A stretch of DNA of 64,000 nucleotides from Clostridiales bacterium (lineage in GTDB: Bacteria > Bacillota > Clostridia > Christensenellales > Borkfalkiaceae), in contig SVIT01000001.1 in NCBI GenBank assembly GCA_015069365.1, positions 1 through 64,000 on the forward strand, written 5' to 3'. Below, one piece after another: positions 51,263-60,097 of this stretch. The notes below the pieces were generated by a model that was given only the letters and a program-made list of their open reading frames with translations, was not told the DNA's origin and did no database searches. The translations under genes were made by a program, and so were the position numbers. How positions within the stretch are numbered: position 1 is the stretch's first letter; every line of letters begins with the position of its first letter.

Positions 51263-52690
51263 TTAAGATTCCAACGGAAGCATGTCCTCGGCAGAGGAAT
51301 CTAAAGGCGCGGATTCGGTTTCTGCAGACTCGGTTTGCGTGGGTTCAATGACCGCAGGTTCTGCGACGGCTTTTTGCTTTACGCAAGCCTTTAATAGGAA
51401 GAACATACCCGTACCGATCGCCACGAACGTGATATAGATAATCGGTTGTATAACGGGATAGATCGTAACTGAGCCGATGGAAAGCTTGATATTAAACAGC
51501 GATCCCGCGAAAGGTACAAGCTCTGCCGCCGTCTCTTGGTCGAACATAAACAGATAGTTGCAATAGAACCAACGGTTGTCCGTTGCCGCATAGATCGAGT
51601 TGAACGTCGTCCCCAACACGAAAATAATCAAGTAGTATCCCGTGAAGTAGAGGATAAAGCTCTTATAATCTTTCATGGTAATCGGCTCGAACACGCCCAA
51701 AATCAAGGCGAGCAGAGGAACAACGATAACGTTGTTATGTTCTACGATATAATGGATATTTGCCTTATTGAGAATACCATTATTTTCAACGTCCATAACG
51801 AGTGCCGCGATAATACCGCCCGCCACGTTGACGAGGATATTAAAGAGGAACATTCTTCTGTTCTTCGTCGCGATGGAAATAAAGATGAGATACGCAGCGA
51901 TGTTGCAAAGCTGGAGAGGCATTCTCTTACAGGTCAATTCCCCCAAAGAGGAGAACAGTTGATTAAATTGCAAAAGCAACGAAAGAGAAAGGATCAATAC
52001 CAGTATGTATCTATCTTCCATCGGACGCTTTTTGAAGATCAAGGTGAACACCGTAACTTCCGCGATCATAAACAAAAGCCAGAGGATATGCATCGGCTTC
52101 ATAAACGAGAAGATGACGTTCGTATGCGTGTCGAATATTCCCTCAAGCGCGTACACAGGCATGATCGAAAAGATACAAAGCACGAGAATAATCGCAAACG
52201 GGAAGATATCCTTTTTCGCGAATTTCCATACGTTGATATCGCGGAGGAATATAAACGCGATCGTCGCGAGCTGCACTAAAACGGTACCGAAGAATAAAAA
52301 TCCTCTAAATACGCCGTTGCGCAAGGTGTTGGGAATAAAAGCAGGGAAGAAGCGAATATCGCAGATACCCGTGCCTTCAGGCGACGTGAAATACGGCAAC
52401 ATTTCCCCAAACAAACACGCGAAAATAATTGTAACGGGCAGGCAGAAATAAATCGCAATTTTCTTAAACGTCGGCCGATCAAAATAGACTGCGATGGGCA
52501 AAATGATGAAAGAAACGTAGTTAAGCCAACGCATAATCATTTGGAACGGGCTGAGTCTATGATCAATATTTCTGATCCCGATTACAAAGCCGTCTGGCAT
52601 CAAAATACCGATAAACGTGAGTACCATGTACGCGACGAGCAGGCATTTTGATAGTTTTAGTTGTTTTTCTTTTTCCATAATAAATTGCAT
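51263..52690 (-). CDS. Polytopic membrane protein with a YwaF/TMEM164-like C-terminal half
   Basis: A 475-residue protein with about twelve hydrophobic segments. The second half resembles YwaF (TMEM164-like) proteins: CKRMPLQLCNIAAYLIFIS, a segment with IHYIVEHNNVIVVPLLALILG, and FNSIYAATDNRWFYCNYLF. The paired Cys/His residues in these segments match the acyltransferase-like core of TMEM164. The first half has six more helices of unknown type. The end is a Glu/Ser-rich tail. The ATG at 52690 is preferred over the longer frame for its AAGGGG site. Lipid remodelling is a possible role by analogy only. Confidence 0.6.
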   Translation of the reverse strand: MQFIMEKEKQLKLSKCLLVAYMVLTFIGILMPDGFVIGIRNIDHRLSPFQMIMRWLNYVSFIILPIAVYFDRPTFKKIAIYFCLPVTIIFACLFGEMLPYFTSPEGTGICDIRFFPAFIPNTLRNGVFRGFLFFGTVLVQLATIAFIFLRDINVWKFAKKDIFPFAIILVLCIFSIMPVYALEGIFDTHTNVIFSFMKPMHILWLLFMIAEVTVFTLIFKKRPMEDRYILVLILSLSLLLQFNQLFSSLGELTCKRMPLQLCNIAAYLIFISIATKNRRMFLFNILVNVAGGIIAALVMDVENNGILNKANIHYIVEHNNVIVVPLLALILGVFEPITMKDYKSFILYFTGYYLIIFVLGTTFNSIYAATDNRWFYCNYLFMFDQETAAELVPFAGSLFNIKLSIGSVTIYPVIQPIIYITFVAIGTGMFFLLKACVKQKAVAEPAVIEPTQTESAETESAPLDSSAEDMLPLES

Positions 52691-52745
52691 AAAATACCCC
52701 TTTTTTTCGGTACACCCCATACCGAAATGAAACACTCCAAAACCA

Positions 52746-52774
52746 ATTATAGCACAAACAAAAAAAGATATCAA
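52746..52774 (-). promoter_or_regulatory. Sigma-A promoter
   Basis: Leftward TTGATA (52769-52774), 17-base spacer, TATAAT (52746-52751), for the YwaF-like gene. Confidence 0.8.
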
Positions 52775-52907
52775 CTATTTTTAAGATATTTTTTTAATGC
52801 TGCAAGACATGGGCGATTTTTGTATAATTCCAACTGCGTTTCAAGGGGGAGTTAGAGATTAATTTGTCGTTATTTAGCAGAATTTGCAGGAAATATAAAA
52901 AAATGTA

Positions 52908-52936
52908 TTGCTTTTTGTTGATAAAAGTGATAAAAT
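52908..52936 (+). promoter_or_regulatory. Promoter of the ESCRT-like gene cluster
   Basis: TTGCTT (52908-52913), 17-base spacer, TAAAAT (52931-52936). It leaves a leader of about 105 bases. No terminator is visible until 61657, so one transcript could cover all seven genes. Confidence 0.7.
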
Positions 52937-53048
52937 AATGTTATCATGCGTTCTATATATATTGATGGACGGGGTTGCGCTCGAAAAGATAAAGATAGGC
53001 GAATGATAACGTCTAAAAACATATAAGGTTACAGCGGAGGGAACAAAC

Positions 53049-53627
53049 ATGGGGTTGTTTAGCAAAAAGCCAAAAAAGACACAGGAAGAAATCCGAAGAG
53101 AAACGAAAGAGAAAGCAGTGAAAACGTCGACTGATTTGTCGATGCAGATCATGACCTTGACCAAGAAGAAAGATATCTTTCAAAGCAAGATGATCGAGGC
53201 AAGAAGAAAGGGTTTGAAAGAGCAGGAAGCGCAGGCAAGAGGTTTGTTAAAGCAGACCATGGCTTCGATCAAAAGAGTGCAAGGCATGCTGATGACTCTC
53301 GAACTGGCTATGGAATCCAGAGATTTGGCGGAATTGAACGTAAGATGTCTGGACGCGATCGGTACTTTGTCGCAGGATATTATCGGGTCCAGCCAACAGA
53401 CAAGCGCAGGCAAGGCGAAGAAAATCAACGAAACCTATCTTCGTGCGAGATACGAATCCGCAAAGCAGGCGGAAACGATCGACGGAATGTTGGCTGTCGG
53501 CGAATATGCGTCGGTTGCAGCGCAGGACGATAGCTTGTATTCGGAATTTGACGATGAGATCGACGGTATGATTGAAGACGCAGACAGAGCAGACCGTATG
53601 TTCCCCATGGATAGACAAAGATTTTAA
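53049..53627 (+). CDS. Snf7/ESCRT-III-like coiled-coil protein
   Basis: A 192-residue, wholly helical protein. A basic start (MGLFSKKPKKTQEEIRRETKEK) precedes a long charged helix hairpin (about 30-95: TLTKKKDIFQSKMIEARRKGLKEQEAQARGLLKQTMASIKRVQGMLMTLELAME). Shorter helices and a very acidic C-terminus follow (SEFDDEIDGMIEDADRAD). The order of basic hairpin, short helices and acidic regulatory tail is that of ESCRT-III (Snf7/CHMP) subunits. I infer that from the charge and heptad pattern; there is no strong sequence motif to prove it. GCGGAGGG precedes the ATG. First gene of the cluster, 14 bases before the AAA fusion gene. Confidence 0.6.
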   Translation: MGLFSKKPKKTQEEIRRETKEKAVKTSTDLSMQIMTLTKKKDIFQSKMIEARRKGLKEQEAQARGLLKQTMASIKRVQGMLMTLELAMESRDLAELNVRCLDAIGTLSQDIIGSSQQTSAGKAKKINETYLRARYESAKQAETIDGMLAVGEYASVAAQDDSLYSEFDDEIDGMIEDADRADRMFPMDRQRF

Positions 53628-53641
53628 GGTTGGGCGTGCAG

Positions 53642-55330
53642 ATGAAGAGCTATAAAGAATTTAAAAAAGACTTACAGAGAAAGAAAGAAAAAGAAGAGAC
53701 CATGCGCGAGTTGAAAGGGGCTATGAAGACTCTTGAAAACAAGCGTGAAAATTATAAAAAAGAAGCGCAGGCAGCCATGAAGAACGGGAACACTTCCCGC
53801 ATGAACGTCATGATCGCGCTCATGAAACAGGCTATGTTCAACCTGAAATTGACGCAGGACATGGAGGCAAACTTCATTCTCGCCAACGATATGTTGGAAA
53901 TGCAGAGCATGAACAAGCGTTTTGTAAAATCGTTGGATTCGGTTATGAAAAACGTATACAAAACTTGCAAAGCGATCCACGTTCAGTCCAGCGAAAAGAA
54001 TTTCACGAAAGCGTTATATTTGCAGACGCAGACTTCCAGCGAGCTGAAAGAAGTACTGGGCGCAAACAACATTATGTTTGCCGACAGTGTAAATACCCTT
54101 TCGGATATCAGTGACGAAGAAGTGAAAGAACTGTTAGGAGAAGGCATTGCGCTTGAAGAAGAAAAAGAGGATGCAGAGCTTGACGAGCTTGAACAGGCGT
54201 TCAAGGGACTTATGAACAAACAGAGCCCCTCCAAAGCGGCTGTCATGGAAGGCGGTTCGCCCAAGGCGAAAGCACCCGCTCCCGCGCCTGCTCCTAAGGC
54301 GGAGGCACCCAAGGCGCCCGCGCCCAAAGCGGAAGAGCCGAAAGCTCCCACGCCTGCTCCTGCTCCCGCACCTGCACCGAAAGCGGAAGCGCCTCAAAAT
54401 GCGGCGAACGGGGAAGATGCGAAGCAGAAGAGACCTGAAGACGAGTTGTTGGAAGGTGAAGGCGGCGAAGGCGGTTTTATCTGGGATAACATTCCCACCA
54501 TCGGTTTTGACGATATCGCTGGGTTGGAAGAGGTAAAAGAGGTCGTAAGAGTAAAAGTGCTTTTGCCTTTGAAGAACCCTGAAGCGTTTGCAGGATATGA
54601 GAAAAAGAGCGGCGGCGGTTTGTGCTTATACGGCCCTCCGGGCACGGGTAAGACGATGATTGCGGCGGCGATCGCGAAAGAGATCGGCGCAAAATTCTGT
54701 TCCGTTAAACCCTCCGATTTGTTACAGCAAGGGGCGGGGAACACGGAAAAGGCGGTTAGAACGTTGTTCAGCCAGGCGAGAAAATTCCCTTGCGCGGTTA
54801 TATATTTCGACGAAATGGATTCCATTTCTCCCAAGTCCACCCGTTCGCAGTACGCAAAGCAGTTGCGTTCGGAATTCTTGGCACAGTTGCAGGGGGTTGA
54901 AAGCTACGGCAAAGACAAGGGCAATATTTTGTTTTTGATCTGCGCAACGAATAAGCCTTGGGATATTGACAGCGCATTCTTGCGTCCTGGCAGATTCGGT
55001 ACGAAGGTGTACGTTGGTTTGCCCGACGCGCCCGCAAGAGAATATATGGTCAACAAGCGTATTGAAAAAATCGCGAAGAAAGGTATTGTAGACATTCAGG
55101 ACGATTTGGATATCGCCAACGTCGTTGAAAAGACGAACGGCTTTAACGGTTCGGACATCACCAACCTCTTAGACCGTATCGAAGAGCTCTCCATCATCAG
55201 AGGGATCGAATCGGGTGAAAAATACATCGGTAACGCGGATTTTGAAAACGCCCTGAACGATATTCATTCCTCTGTGCAGACGGAAGATTTGATCAAGCTC
55301 AAAGAATGGAGAAACGAAAACGATAAATAA
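53642..55330 (+). CDS. Snf7-like/Vps4-like AAA ATPase fusion protein
   Basis: A 562-residue protein. Residues about 1-185 are a charged helical region like that of the preceding gene (ELKGAMKTLENKRENYKKEAQAAMKNG, then helices and the acidic EELGEG-type segment). A Pro/Ala/Lys linker occupies about 195-275. The rest is a classical AAA domain: FDDIAGLEEVKE, Walker A GPPGTGKT near 332-339, Walker B VIYFDEMDS near 387-394, then ATNKPWDIDSAFLRPGRF. NKPWDIDSA resembles the NxPWxLDSA of the Vps4/katanin clade. It would be an ESCRT-III-like subunit joined to its own disassembly motor. The ATG at 53642 was used; GTG at 53636 is better spaced from AAGG and adds two residues. Confidence 0.7.
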   Translation: MKSYKEFKKDLQRKKEKEETMRELKGAMKTLENKRENYKKEAQAAMKNGNTSRMNVMIALMKQAMFNLKLTQDMEANFILANDMLEMQSMNKRFVKSLDSVMKNVYKTCKAIHVQSSEKNFTKALYLQTQTSSELKEVLGANNIMFADSVNTLSDISDEEVKELLGEGIALEEEKEDAELDELEQAFKGLMNKQSPSKAAVMEGGSPKAKAPAPAPAPKAEAPKAPAPKAEEPKAPTPAPAPAPAPKAEAPQNAANGEDAKQKRPEDELLEGEGGEGGFIWDNIPTIGFDDIAGLEEVKEVVRVKVLLPLKNPEAFAGYEKKSGGGLCLYGPPGTGKTMIAAAIAKEIGAKFCSVKPSDLLQQGAGNTEKAVRTLFSQARKFPCAVIYFDEMDSISPKSTRSQYAKQLRSEFLAQLQGVESYGKDKGNILFLICATNKPWDIDSAFLRPGRFGTKVYVGLPDAPAREYMVNKRIEKIAKKGIVDIQDDLDIANVVEKTNGFNGSDITNLLDRIEELSIIRGIESGEKYIGNADFENALNDIHSSVQTEDLIKLKEWRNENDK

Positions 55331-55341
55331 GGAGAGAAGCG

Positions 55342-56469
55342 ATGGGATTTTCTATTGCTTACATAAAAGAATTATACGAAAAAGCGTATAAGGAAGGTGT
55401 TAAAGCGAGCGAAACAAGACATTTTGCCGTGGCGAAAAAGAAATTGTACGAAGCGGCTGTTTACGCTAAAAAGTTAGCGCAAATGGATCCTGCGAACAGC
55501 GATATGTACGAAAGACGTGCGGAAAAGCTGAAAGGGATCTCCGACAGTATTGACGTAGAGGCTTTAGAACCTGCTCCTTATACGGCGCAGACTCCGCAGA
55601 CCTCTTCGGGATATTCGCGTGGGGGAAATCAGGCTGGGCAACAGCTTGACAGCCAAAGCGGTGCAGGGGAGGATATGAGTTCGTTCTACACCTTCTTTGA
55701 AGCGTCCGAGCTGACGGACGGTTTTGAAAGTGTTATCGGTCTGGAAGAGGCGAAAGAGGCGGTGACGGAATACGTTATCAATCCGATCAAATATCCCGAC
55801 GCGTACAATTATAACTTTATCAGTAGCAAATGTATTTTGCTCGAGGGGCCTCCTGGAACGGGTAAAACGACGTTTGCGAAAGCGGTTGCAAAGGAGATTG
55901 AACAGCCTTTCGCGCTCGTGAACGTTGCCTCGCTTGTCAACTGTTACGTAGGCGAAACGGGTAAGACGATCGACAAGGTGTTTAACAGCTTGCGCGATTA
56001 CGTAGAGAGAAACAACTGCGGTCTTACGGTCTTCTTTGACGAATTTGACGAAATTGCAAAAAGCCGCGGCGGCGACGACAAAGCCTCGCAGACGGCTGTA
56101 CCTGCATTGCTTAGAAACTTGGACGGCGTAAAAGAGAATAAGAATTTCTTGATTTTGGCGAACACCAACTGCCGCGATTCTTTGGACGCAGGTATTTTGA
56201 GCAGATTTAGAAGAAAAATCTTCATTCCTTTGCCCGACGCGAATATGCGCAAACAGTTCTTCACGAACAAACTCAAGCAGCTGGAACCCGAATATTTCGA
56301 GCAACTGGATATGGAACAGCTAGCAGAGGCGTCGGAAGGGTTAAGCGGACGTACAATTACACAGATTTGCGACGATTATCTGCACTTTATCGGCGGCGTT
56401 AAGGCAGGGCTTAGATCGTGTGACGATTTCAACGCTGCGTTAATCAAAATTTTAATTAACAATCAATAA
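55342..56469 (+). CDS. MIT-like domain and AAA ATPase
   Basis: A 375-residue protein. Residues 1-70 look like a three-helix MIT domain ([49 protein letters not shown]); MIT domains recruit Vps4-type ATPases to ESCRT-III tails. A Gln/Ser/Gly-rich linker follows. The AAA domain starts near 130 with [16 protein letters not shown], has Walker [10 protein letters not shown] at about 170, the pore loop [10 protein letters not shown], Walker B VFFDEFDE near 230 and [20 protein letters not shown]. It lies 11 bases after the fusion ATPase gene, so two AAA subunits could form a mixed ring. The MIT call is from helix pattern only. Confidence 0.7.
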   Translation: MGFSIAYIKELYEKAYKEGVKASETRHFAVAKKKLYEAAVYAKKLAQMDPANSDMYERRAEKLKGISDSIDVEALEPAPYTAQTPQTSSGYSRGGNQAGQQLDSQSGAGEDMSSFYTFFEASELTDGFESVIGLEEAKEAVTEYVINPIKYPDAYNYNFISSKCILLEGPPGTGKTTFAKAVAKEIEQPFALVNVASLVNCYVGETGKTIDKVFNSLRDYVERNNCGLTVFFDEFDEIAKSRGGDDKASQTAVPALLRNLDGVKENKNFLILANTNCRDSLDAGILSRFRRKIFIPLPDANMRKQFFTNKLKQLEPEYFEQLDMEQLAEASEGLSGRTITQICDDYLHFIGGVKAGLRSCDDFNAALIKILINNQ

Positions 56470-56489
56470 TCAATAGGACGGCTACAATC

Positions 56490-57623
56490 ATGAAAAAATG
56501 CAATAGTTGTAACGGAATACTGGAAGATGGCGACGTCTTTTGCCGTTTTTGCGGAAAGAAGGCGGATAACGCCGACGGCTATCCCGAAGAGAGCAAGCCG
56601 ACGGAGAATATCACTTCGCTGTTCTTGAAATATGCAGGTTACATGGACGCAAACGTTTTGTATAAGGTAGCGCTTGCGAAAGAGAAAGGACTAATCAAGA
56701 GTGAGTTCCCTGGCGAAGCGGAAGAAATCTACAAGGTATTGTCGTTTAAGGGACATTTGGACAGTATGTATCAGTACAGCTGTCTGTTGCTCAACAAGAC
56801 CGAACCTGAAGTGGAGTTGGCGTATAAGTGGCTGAAAATCGCGGCAGGCAAGGGACACGTGCCCAGTATCAATATGTTGCAGATATACAACTGGAGAGAC
56901 GTCGGGGTGAAGAGTCACGTTGCGCCCCAAGCGCCGCAAGGCACGCAGACCCCTCCTCCTCCCATCGTTACGGACGAAACGCCCATTCAGCCGATACAAA
57001 TCCCTGCAAGCGGGGATTCGTTTGCAGAGAAAGTCAACAACGTATTGCCTGCGATCGTCATGATCACCTCGACCAAGAGAAGGGGCAGACAGTGCGAGAT
57101 TTCTTGCGGTTCTGGCTTCGTGATCGAAAACGGCTACGTCATCACGAACGCACACGTTATCGGGAACAATCCCGACTGTATCGAGGCGCGTTTCGAACCG
57201 TCCATCGACAGACAGTCCCATTTGCTGTACCCAGTCGCAATCGAAGAGGATTACGACCTTGCGGTGTTAATGTTTGCCGATGCGCATACGGATAGATTCT
57301 TGAATATGAAATGCGTAGGGCTGAATACCAACCCTGTGGCATACGGTCAGGAAGTATTCACAATCGGCAATCCCTTGGGGATCGGGCTCAGCGTCAGCAA
57401 GGGGATCGTTTCCTGTCCCGACAGAGCCTCGAATTATCCCAAGCGTGTAAAGAGCGTTATCCAAACGGATATCACCATCAATCACGGTAACTCTGGCGGG
57501 GCGTTGTTCGACGCGAACAATCAGGTTATCGGCGTTGCAACCTTTGTACCAAGCAAGAGCGAAGGCGGGATCGGTATGTGTATCCCCGCTGTATATATTA
57601 AAAGCATTATAAATAAATTTTAA
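56490..57623 (+). CDS. Zinc ribbon, Sel1-like and trypsin-like serine protease fusion
   Basis: A 377-residue protein without a signal peptide. It has a zinc ribbon at 4-21 (CNSC, then CRFC), a helical region with a Sel1-like repeat (AYKWLKIAAGKGHVPSINML), a Pro-rich linker and a HtrA/DegP-like protease domain from about 185. The triad is complete: His in ITNAHVIG (about 221), Asp in DYDLAVL (about 256) and Ser in NHGNSGGAL (about 335). There is no PDZ domain. A cytosolic trypsin-like protease attached to a zinc ribbon is unusual. Its place inside the cluster suggests that it trims or removes a partner protein. Confidence 0.8.
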   Translation: MKKCNSCNGILEDGDVFCRFCGKKADNADGYPEESKPTENITSLFLKYAGYMDANVLYKVALAKEKGLIKSEFPGEAEEIYKVLSFKGHLDSMYQYSCLLLNKTEPEVELAYKWLKIAAGKGHVPSINMLQIYNWRDVGVKSHVAPQAPQGTQTPPPPIVTDETPIQPIQIPASGDSFAEKVNNVLPAIVMITSTKRRGRQCEISCGSGFVIENGYVITNAHVIGNNPDCIEARFEPSIDRQSHLLYPVAIEEDYDLAVLMFADAHTDRFLNMKCVGLNTNPVAYGQEVFTIGNPLGIGLSVSKGIVSCPDRASNYPKRVKSVIQTDITINHGNSGGALFDANNQVIGVATFVPSKSEGGIGMCIPAVYIKSIINKF

Positions 57624-57635
57624 GGAGTAACTGAT

Positions 57636-58529
57636 ATGGCTACGAAAGTAAAGAATGTAACAATAAGAGTAAATAACGAATACGTTATTTGGAACGAAGA
57701 CATTGAGAACATCGTAAGAGACGCAACGTTGATCGTTGAACCCGGCTGTGTGGGCGTTTATATTGTAGACGGTATGCTTAAGAGTATCAACCCTGCGGGT
57801 AAATGGTTGCTTAAATCGAAAGAAGAGGATAAGCAGAAAAGCTCTTTGCAGTTGATCGGTGTAAACACGGACAAGACGTTTGAGATTCGTTGCGGCGCAG
57901 GGAATATTCCTTATAAAGATTTTGAAATCAACGTAGAAACGTTGGTAGGCGCGCACGGTTCGTGCAAGATCAAGATTGCTCAGCCTTGGCTTTTGTACAC
58001 CACGATGGGTAAGGCAAACGTTACGGCGGAAGAGATTGATCAGTATATGAAACAGAAGCTCAGCGAAATTATGACGTCGACGTTGGCGGAAGTATTGCAG
58101 AGCTACGATTACGGCAACGTTGCAACGCAGCAGTCGGAGATCGCGGATAAGCTGGCACAGAAATGCGCGGTTAAGTTGAACGATATCGGTGTTCAGGCAA
58201 CGGATTTCACGCTTGCAGGTATCAAATTCACCGAAGAATATCAGGCGCAGCGTAAAGAATTTTTTGAGGCGCAGAACCGCAAAAAGGCTGAAAAAGCGGC
58301 AAGAAGAGAAAAGGAAAGAGAACAGCAGGCAGAGATTGATAACTTGATCGCGATTGCAAACGCAACCCAGCAGATGAATATCGACAATGGTATGGCGAAT
58401 CAGGCAAACGCACCTGCAGCACCCGTTCAAAACGATTTTAATCAGCCTGTTAAATATTGCAGCAGATGCGGTATGAAGATGGCGAGCAACGCAGTATTCT
58501 GCCCTGGCTGCGGATATAAGGTTAAATAA
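57636..58529 (+). CDS. SPFH-domain protein with a C-terminal zinc ribbon (YdjI-like)
   Basis: A 297-residue protein. The first 210 residues resemble the SPFH/band-7 type found in YdjI (VNNEYVIWNEDI, VEPGCVGVYIVDG, FEINVETLVGAHGSCKIKI). A helical segment with Lys/Glu repeats follows, then a zinc ribbon at the end (YCSRCGMKM, FCPGCGYK). SPFH proteins organise membrane microdomains. In Bacillus, YdjI acts with the ESCRT-III relative PspA (YdjF), so an SPFH/zinc-ribbon partner beside Snf7-like genes supports a membrane role. No transmembrane helix; AAGGAG precedes the ATG. Confidence 0.82.
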   Translation: MATKVKNVTIRVNNEYVIWNEDIENIVRDATLIVEPGCVGVYIVDGMLKSINPAGKWLLKSKEEDKQKSSLQLIGVNTDKTFEIRCGAGNIPYKDFEINVETLVGAHGSCKIKIAQPWLLYTTMGKANVTAEEIDQYMKQKLSEIMTSTLAEVLQSYDYGNVATQQSEIADKLAQKCAVKLNDIGVQATDFTLAGIKFTEEYQAQRKEFFEAQNRKKAEKAARREKEREQQAEIDNLIAIANATQQMNIDNGMANQANAPAAPVQNDFNQPVKYCSRCGMKMASNAVFCPGCGYKVK

Positions 58530-58553
58530 GATTAAGATAAGGAGAATAAAAAA

Positions 58554-60083
58554 ATGGCTTTTTTTGGATTATTCGGTAATAAGGAAAAGAAAAATACGGA
58601 AGCGGCAAGCTCGGGTAAGAAAAATATTTTGAGCTTGATTCAAAACATTAAATTGAACTGTAGAAATGCGGAAGCGGTTGCCGCTTTAAACAAAATTGAA
58701 GTGGAAATTCAAAGCCAAGGCGAAACCTCTGACGTAAACGCGATTGCGTTGGGCGGGGAAATTCAGCGTTTACTCGCAGAAGCAAATACGTACATTTTAA
58801 AACAGCAATATCCTACGGCGATTGCAAAGCTGAATACGGCTTTTAACAAGGCGGTTGACAGACATCAATATTGCAATTTCGGCGGTACGATGACGAAAGC
58901 GGACAAGGCTGCTGCAGACAAAGCGAAGAAGATGATGGATAAGCTCGCAAGCCAAGCGGTTAAGACGAGAGCGGAAGAATTGCAGGAACAGATCGACCAG
59001 ACGACGGCAGAGTTGGCGGCGTTGCAGACGGAATTCGAGCAGTTGAAGAAGCTTCACGAACAGAAACCCTCCGACGCGTCCATTACTTCGCGCGCAACGG
59101 CTGTACGTGTTAAAATTCAGACGACGCAGACCTTGCTCACCAACCTTAACGTTGAAATGCAGAAAGAAACCGTTGATACTTCGATTGTGGAAATCGCGGC
59201 TGCAAACGCACAGATGGTGGAAGGTAGAACGCATGACGAAGCGGAAATGGCGGTTAAGAGAGCGAACGTTATGGCGCAAAACGAACAGATCAAACAGACC
59301 CAGACACAGGTCAACGAAGACCTTGGCTTGTTGGGTTCGGCTGTGGGCGCGATGGATCCTTTCGCAACCGACTTGAACGCAGGCGTAGCGGCTTTCGATC
59401 CTTTTGCGACCGATTTGAATGCAGGCGCGGCTATGGGTATGGGTACGCAGGCTGGTCAAGCGACGCAGGCTCAATACGGCGGTTTCCAGGCAAGCGAAGT
59501 GGGTACTGCGCAAATGGCTGCTGAAATCAAAAAGACGATGCGCGCGATGGAACAGAGTATTGAAATGTACGAAGATAAGATCGAAGAAGCGAATGAAGAC
59601 TTCGAAGATTACAACCTTCAGTTGAGACGTTTGTTGGAAAAGAGAAAGACGGCTTCTCCTGCAGATTGCTTGGTGCTTGATGGGCAAATCGACCAAGTAC
59701 AGTCCCGTCGTAACGGCGTTACCAACAAGATTATGAGATACAGACAAGCGAAAGCGGAACTTAGCGATAAGCTGTCCTTGATGGATAAACTTGCAACACA
59801 GCAGGATTTGACCTCCACCAATGCTCAGATCGAAAAATTGACGAACGGAAAGTTTGCGGATTTCGCAGGCTTGTCCATGTTCCTTAATGATTCCGTTAAG
59901 GAAAGCAACCAGAAGCTTGAAGAGATCGGTATTGCACACAATATCGCAGAAAGCGAAGAGATTATGATGGGTTCTGCATCAGGCGCTTCGGCGGCTCTTT
60001 CGGATGCAGGTCTTGTTAAGGATGAACATAAGTACGACGCGTTGATGGAAGAATTGACGCCTACGCCCAGAACGCTTGGCTAA
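58554..60083 (+). CDS. Large coiled-coil protein, probably ESCRT-III-like
   Basis: A 509-residue helical protein starting MAFFGLFGNKEKKN, a start like that of the first gene (MGLFSKKPKK). It has an N-terminal helical bundle, a coiled coil at about 140-215 (EELQEQIDQTTAELAALQTEF), a low-complexity middle with two copies of DPFATDLNAG, then a second charged helical region at about 325-430 (MYEDKIEEANEDFEDYNLQLRRLLEKRK, RRNGVTNKIMRYRQAKAELSDKL). The tail ends DALMEELTPTPRTLG, a short acidic-leucine motif that might bind an MIT domain. It is a second candidate polymer subunit of the cluster. Confidence 0.6.
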   Translation: MAFFGLFGNKEKKNTEAASSGKKNILSLIQNIKLNCRNAEAVAALNKIEVEIQSQGETSDVNAIALGGEIQRLLAEANTYILKQQYPTAIAKLNTAFNKAVDRHQYCNFGGTMTKADKAAADKAKKMMDKLASQAVKTRAEELQEQIDQTTAELAALQTEFEQLKKLHEQKPSDASITSRATAVRVKIQTTQTLLTNLNVEMQKETVDTSIVEIAAANAQMVEGRTHDEAEMAVKRANVMAQNEQIKQTQTQVNEDLGLLGSAVGAMDPFATDLNAGVAAFDPFATDLNAGAAMGMGTQAGQATQAQYGGFQASEVGTAQMAAEIKKTMRAMEQSIEMYEDKIEEANEDFEDYNLQLRRLLEKRKTASPADCLVLDGQIDQVQSRRNGVTNKIMRYRQAKAELSDKLSLMDKLATQQDLTSTNAQIEKLTNGKFADFAGLSMFLNDSVKESNQKLEEIGIAHNIAESEEIMMGSASGASAALSDAGLVKDEHKYDALMEELTPTPRTLG

Positions 60084-60097
60084 TCGAGGAAAAGCAA

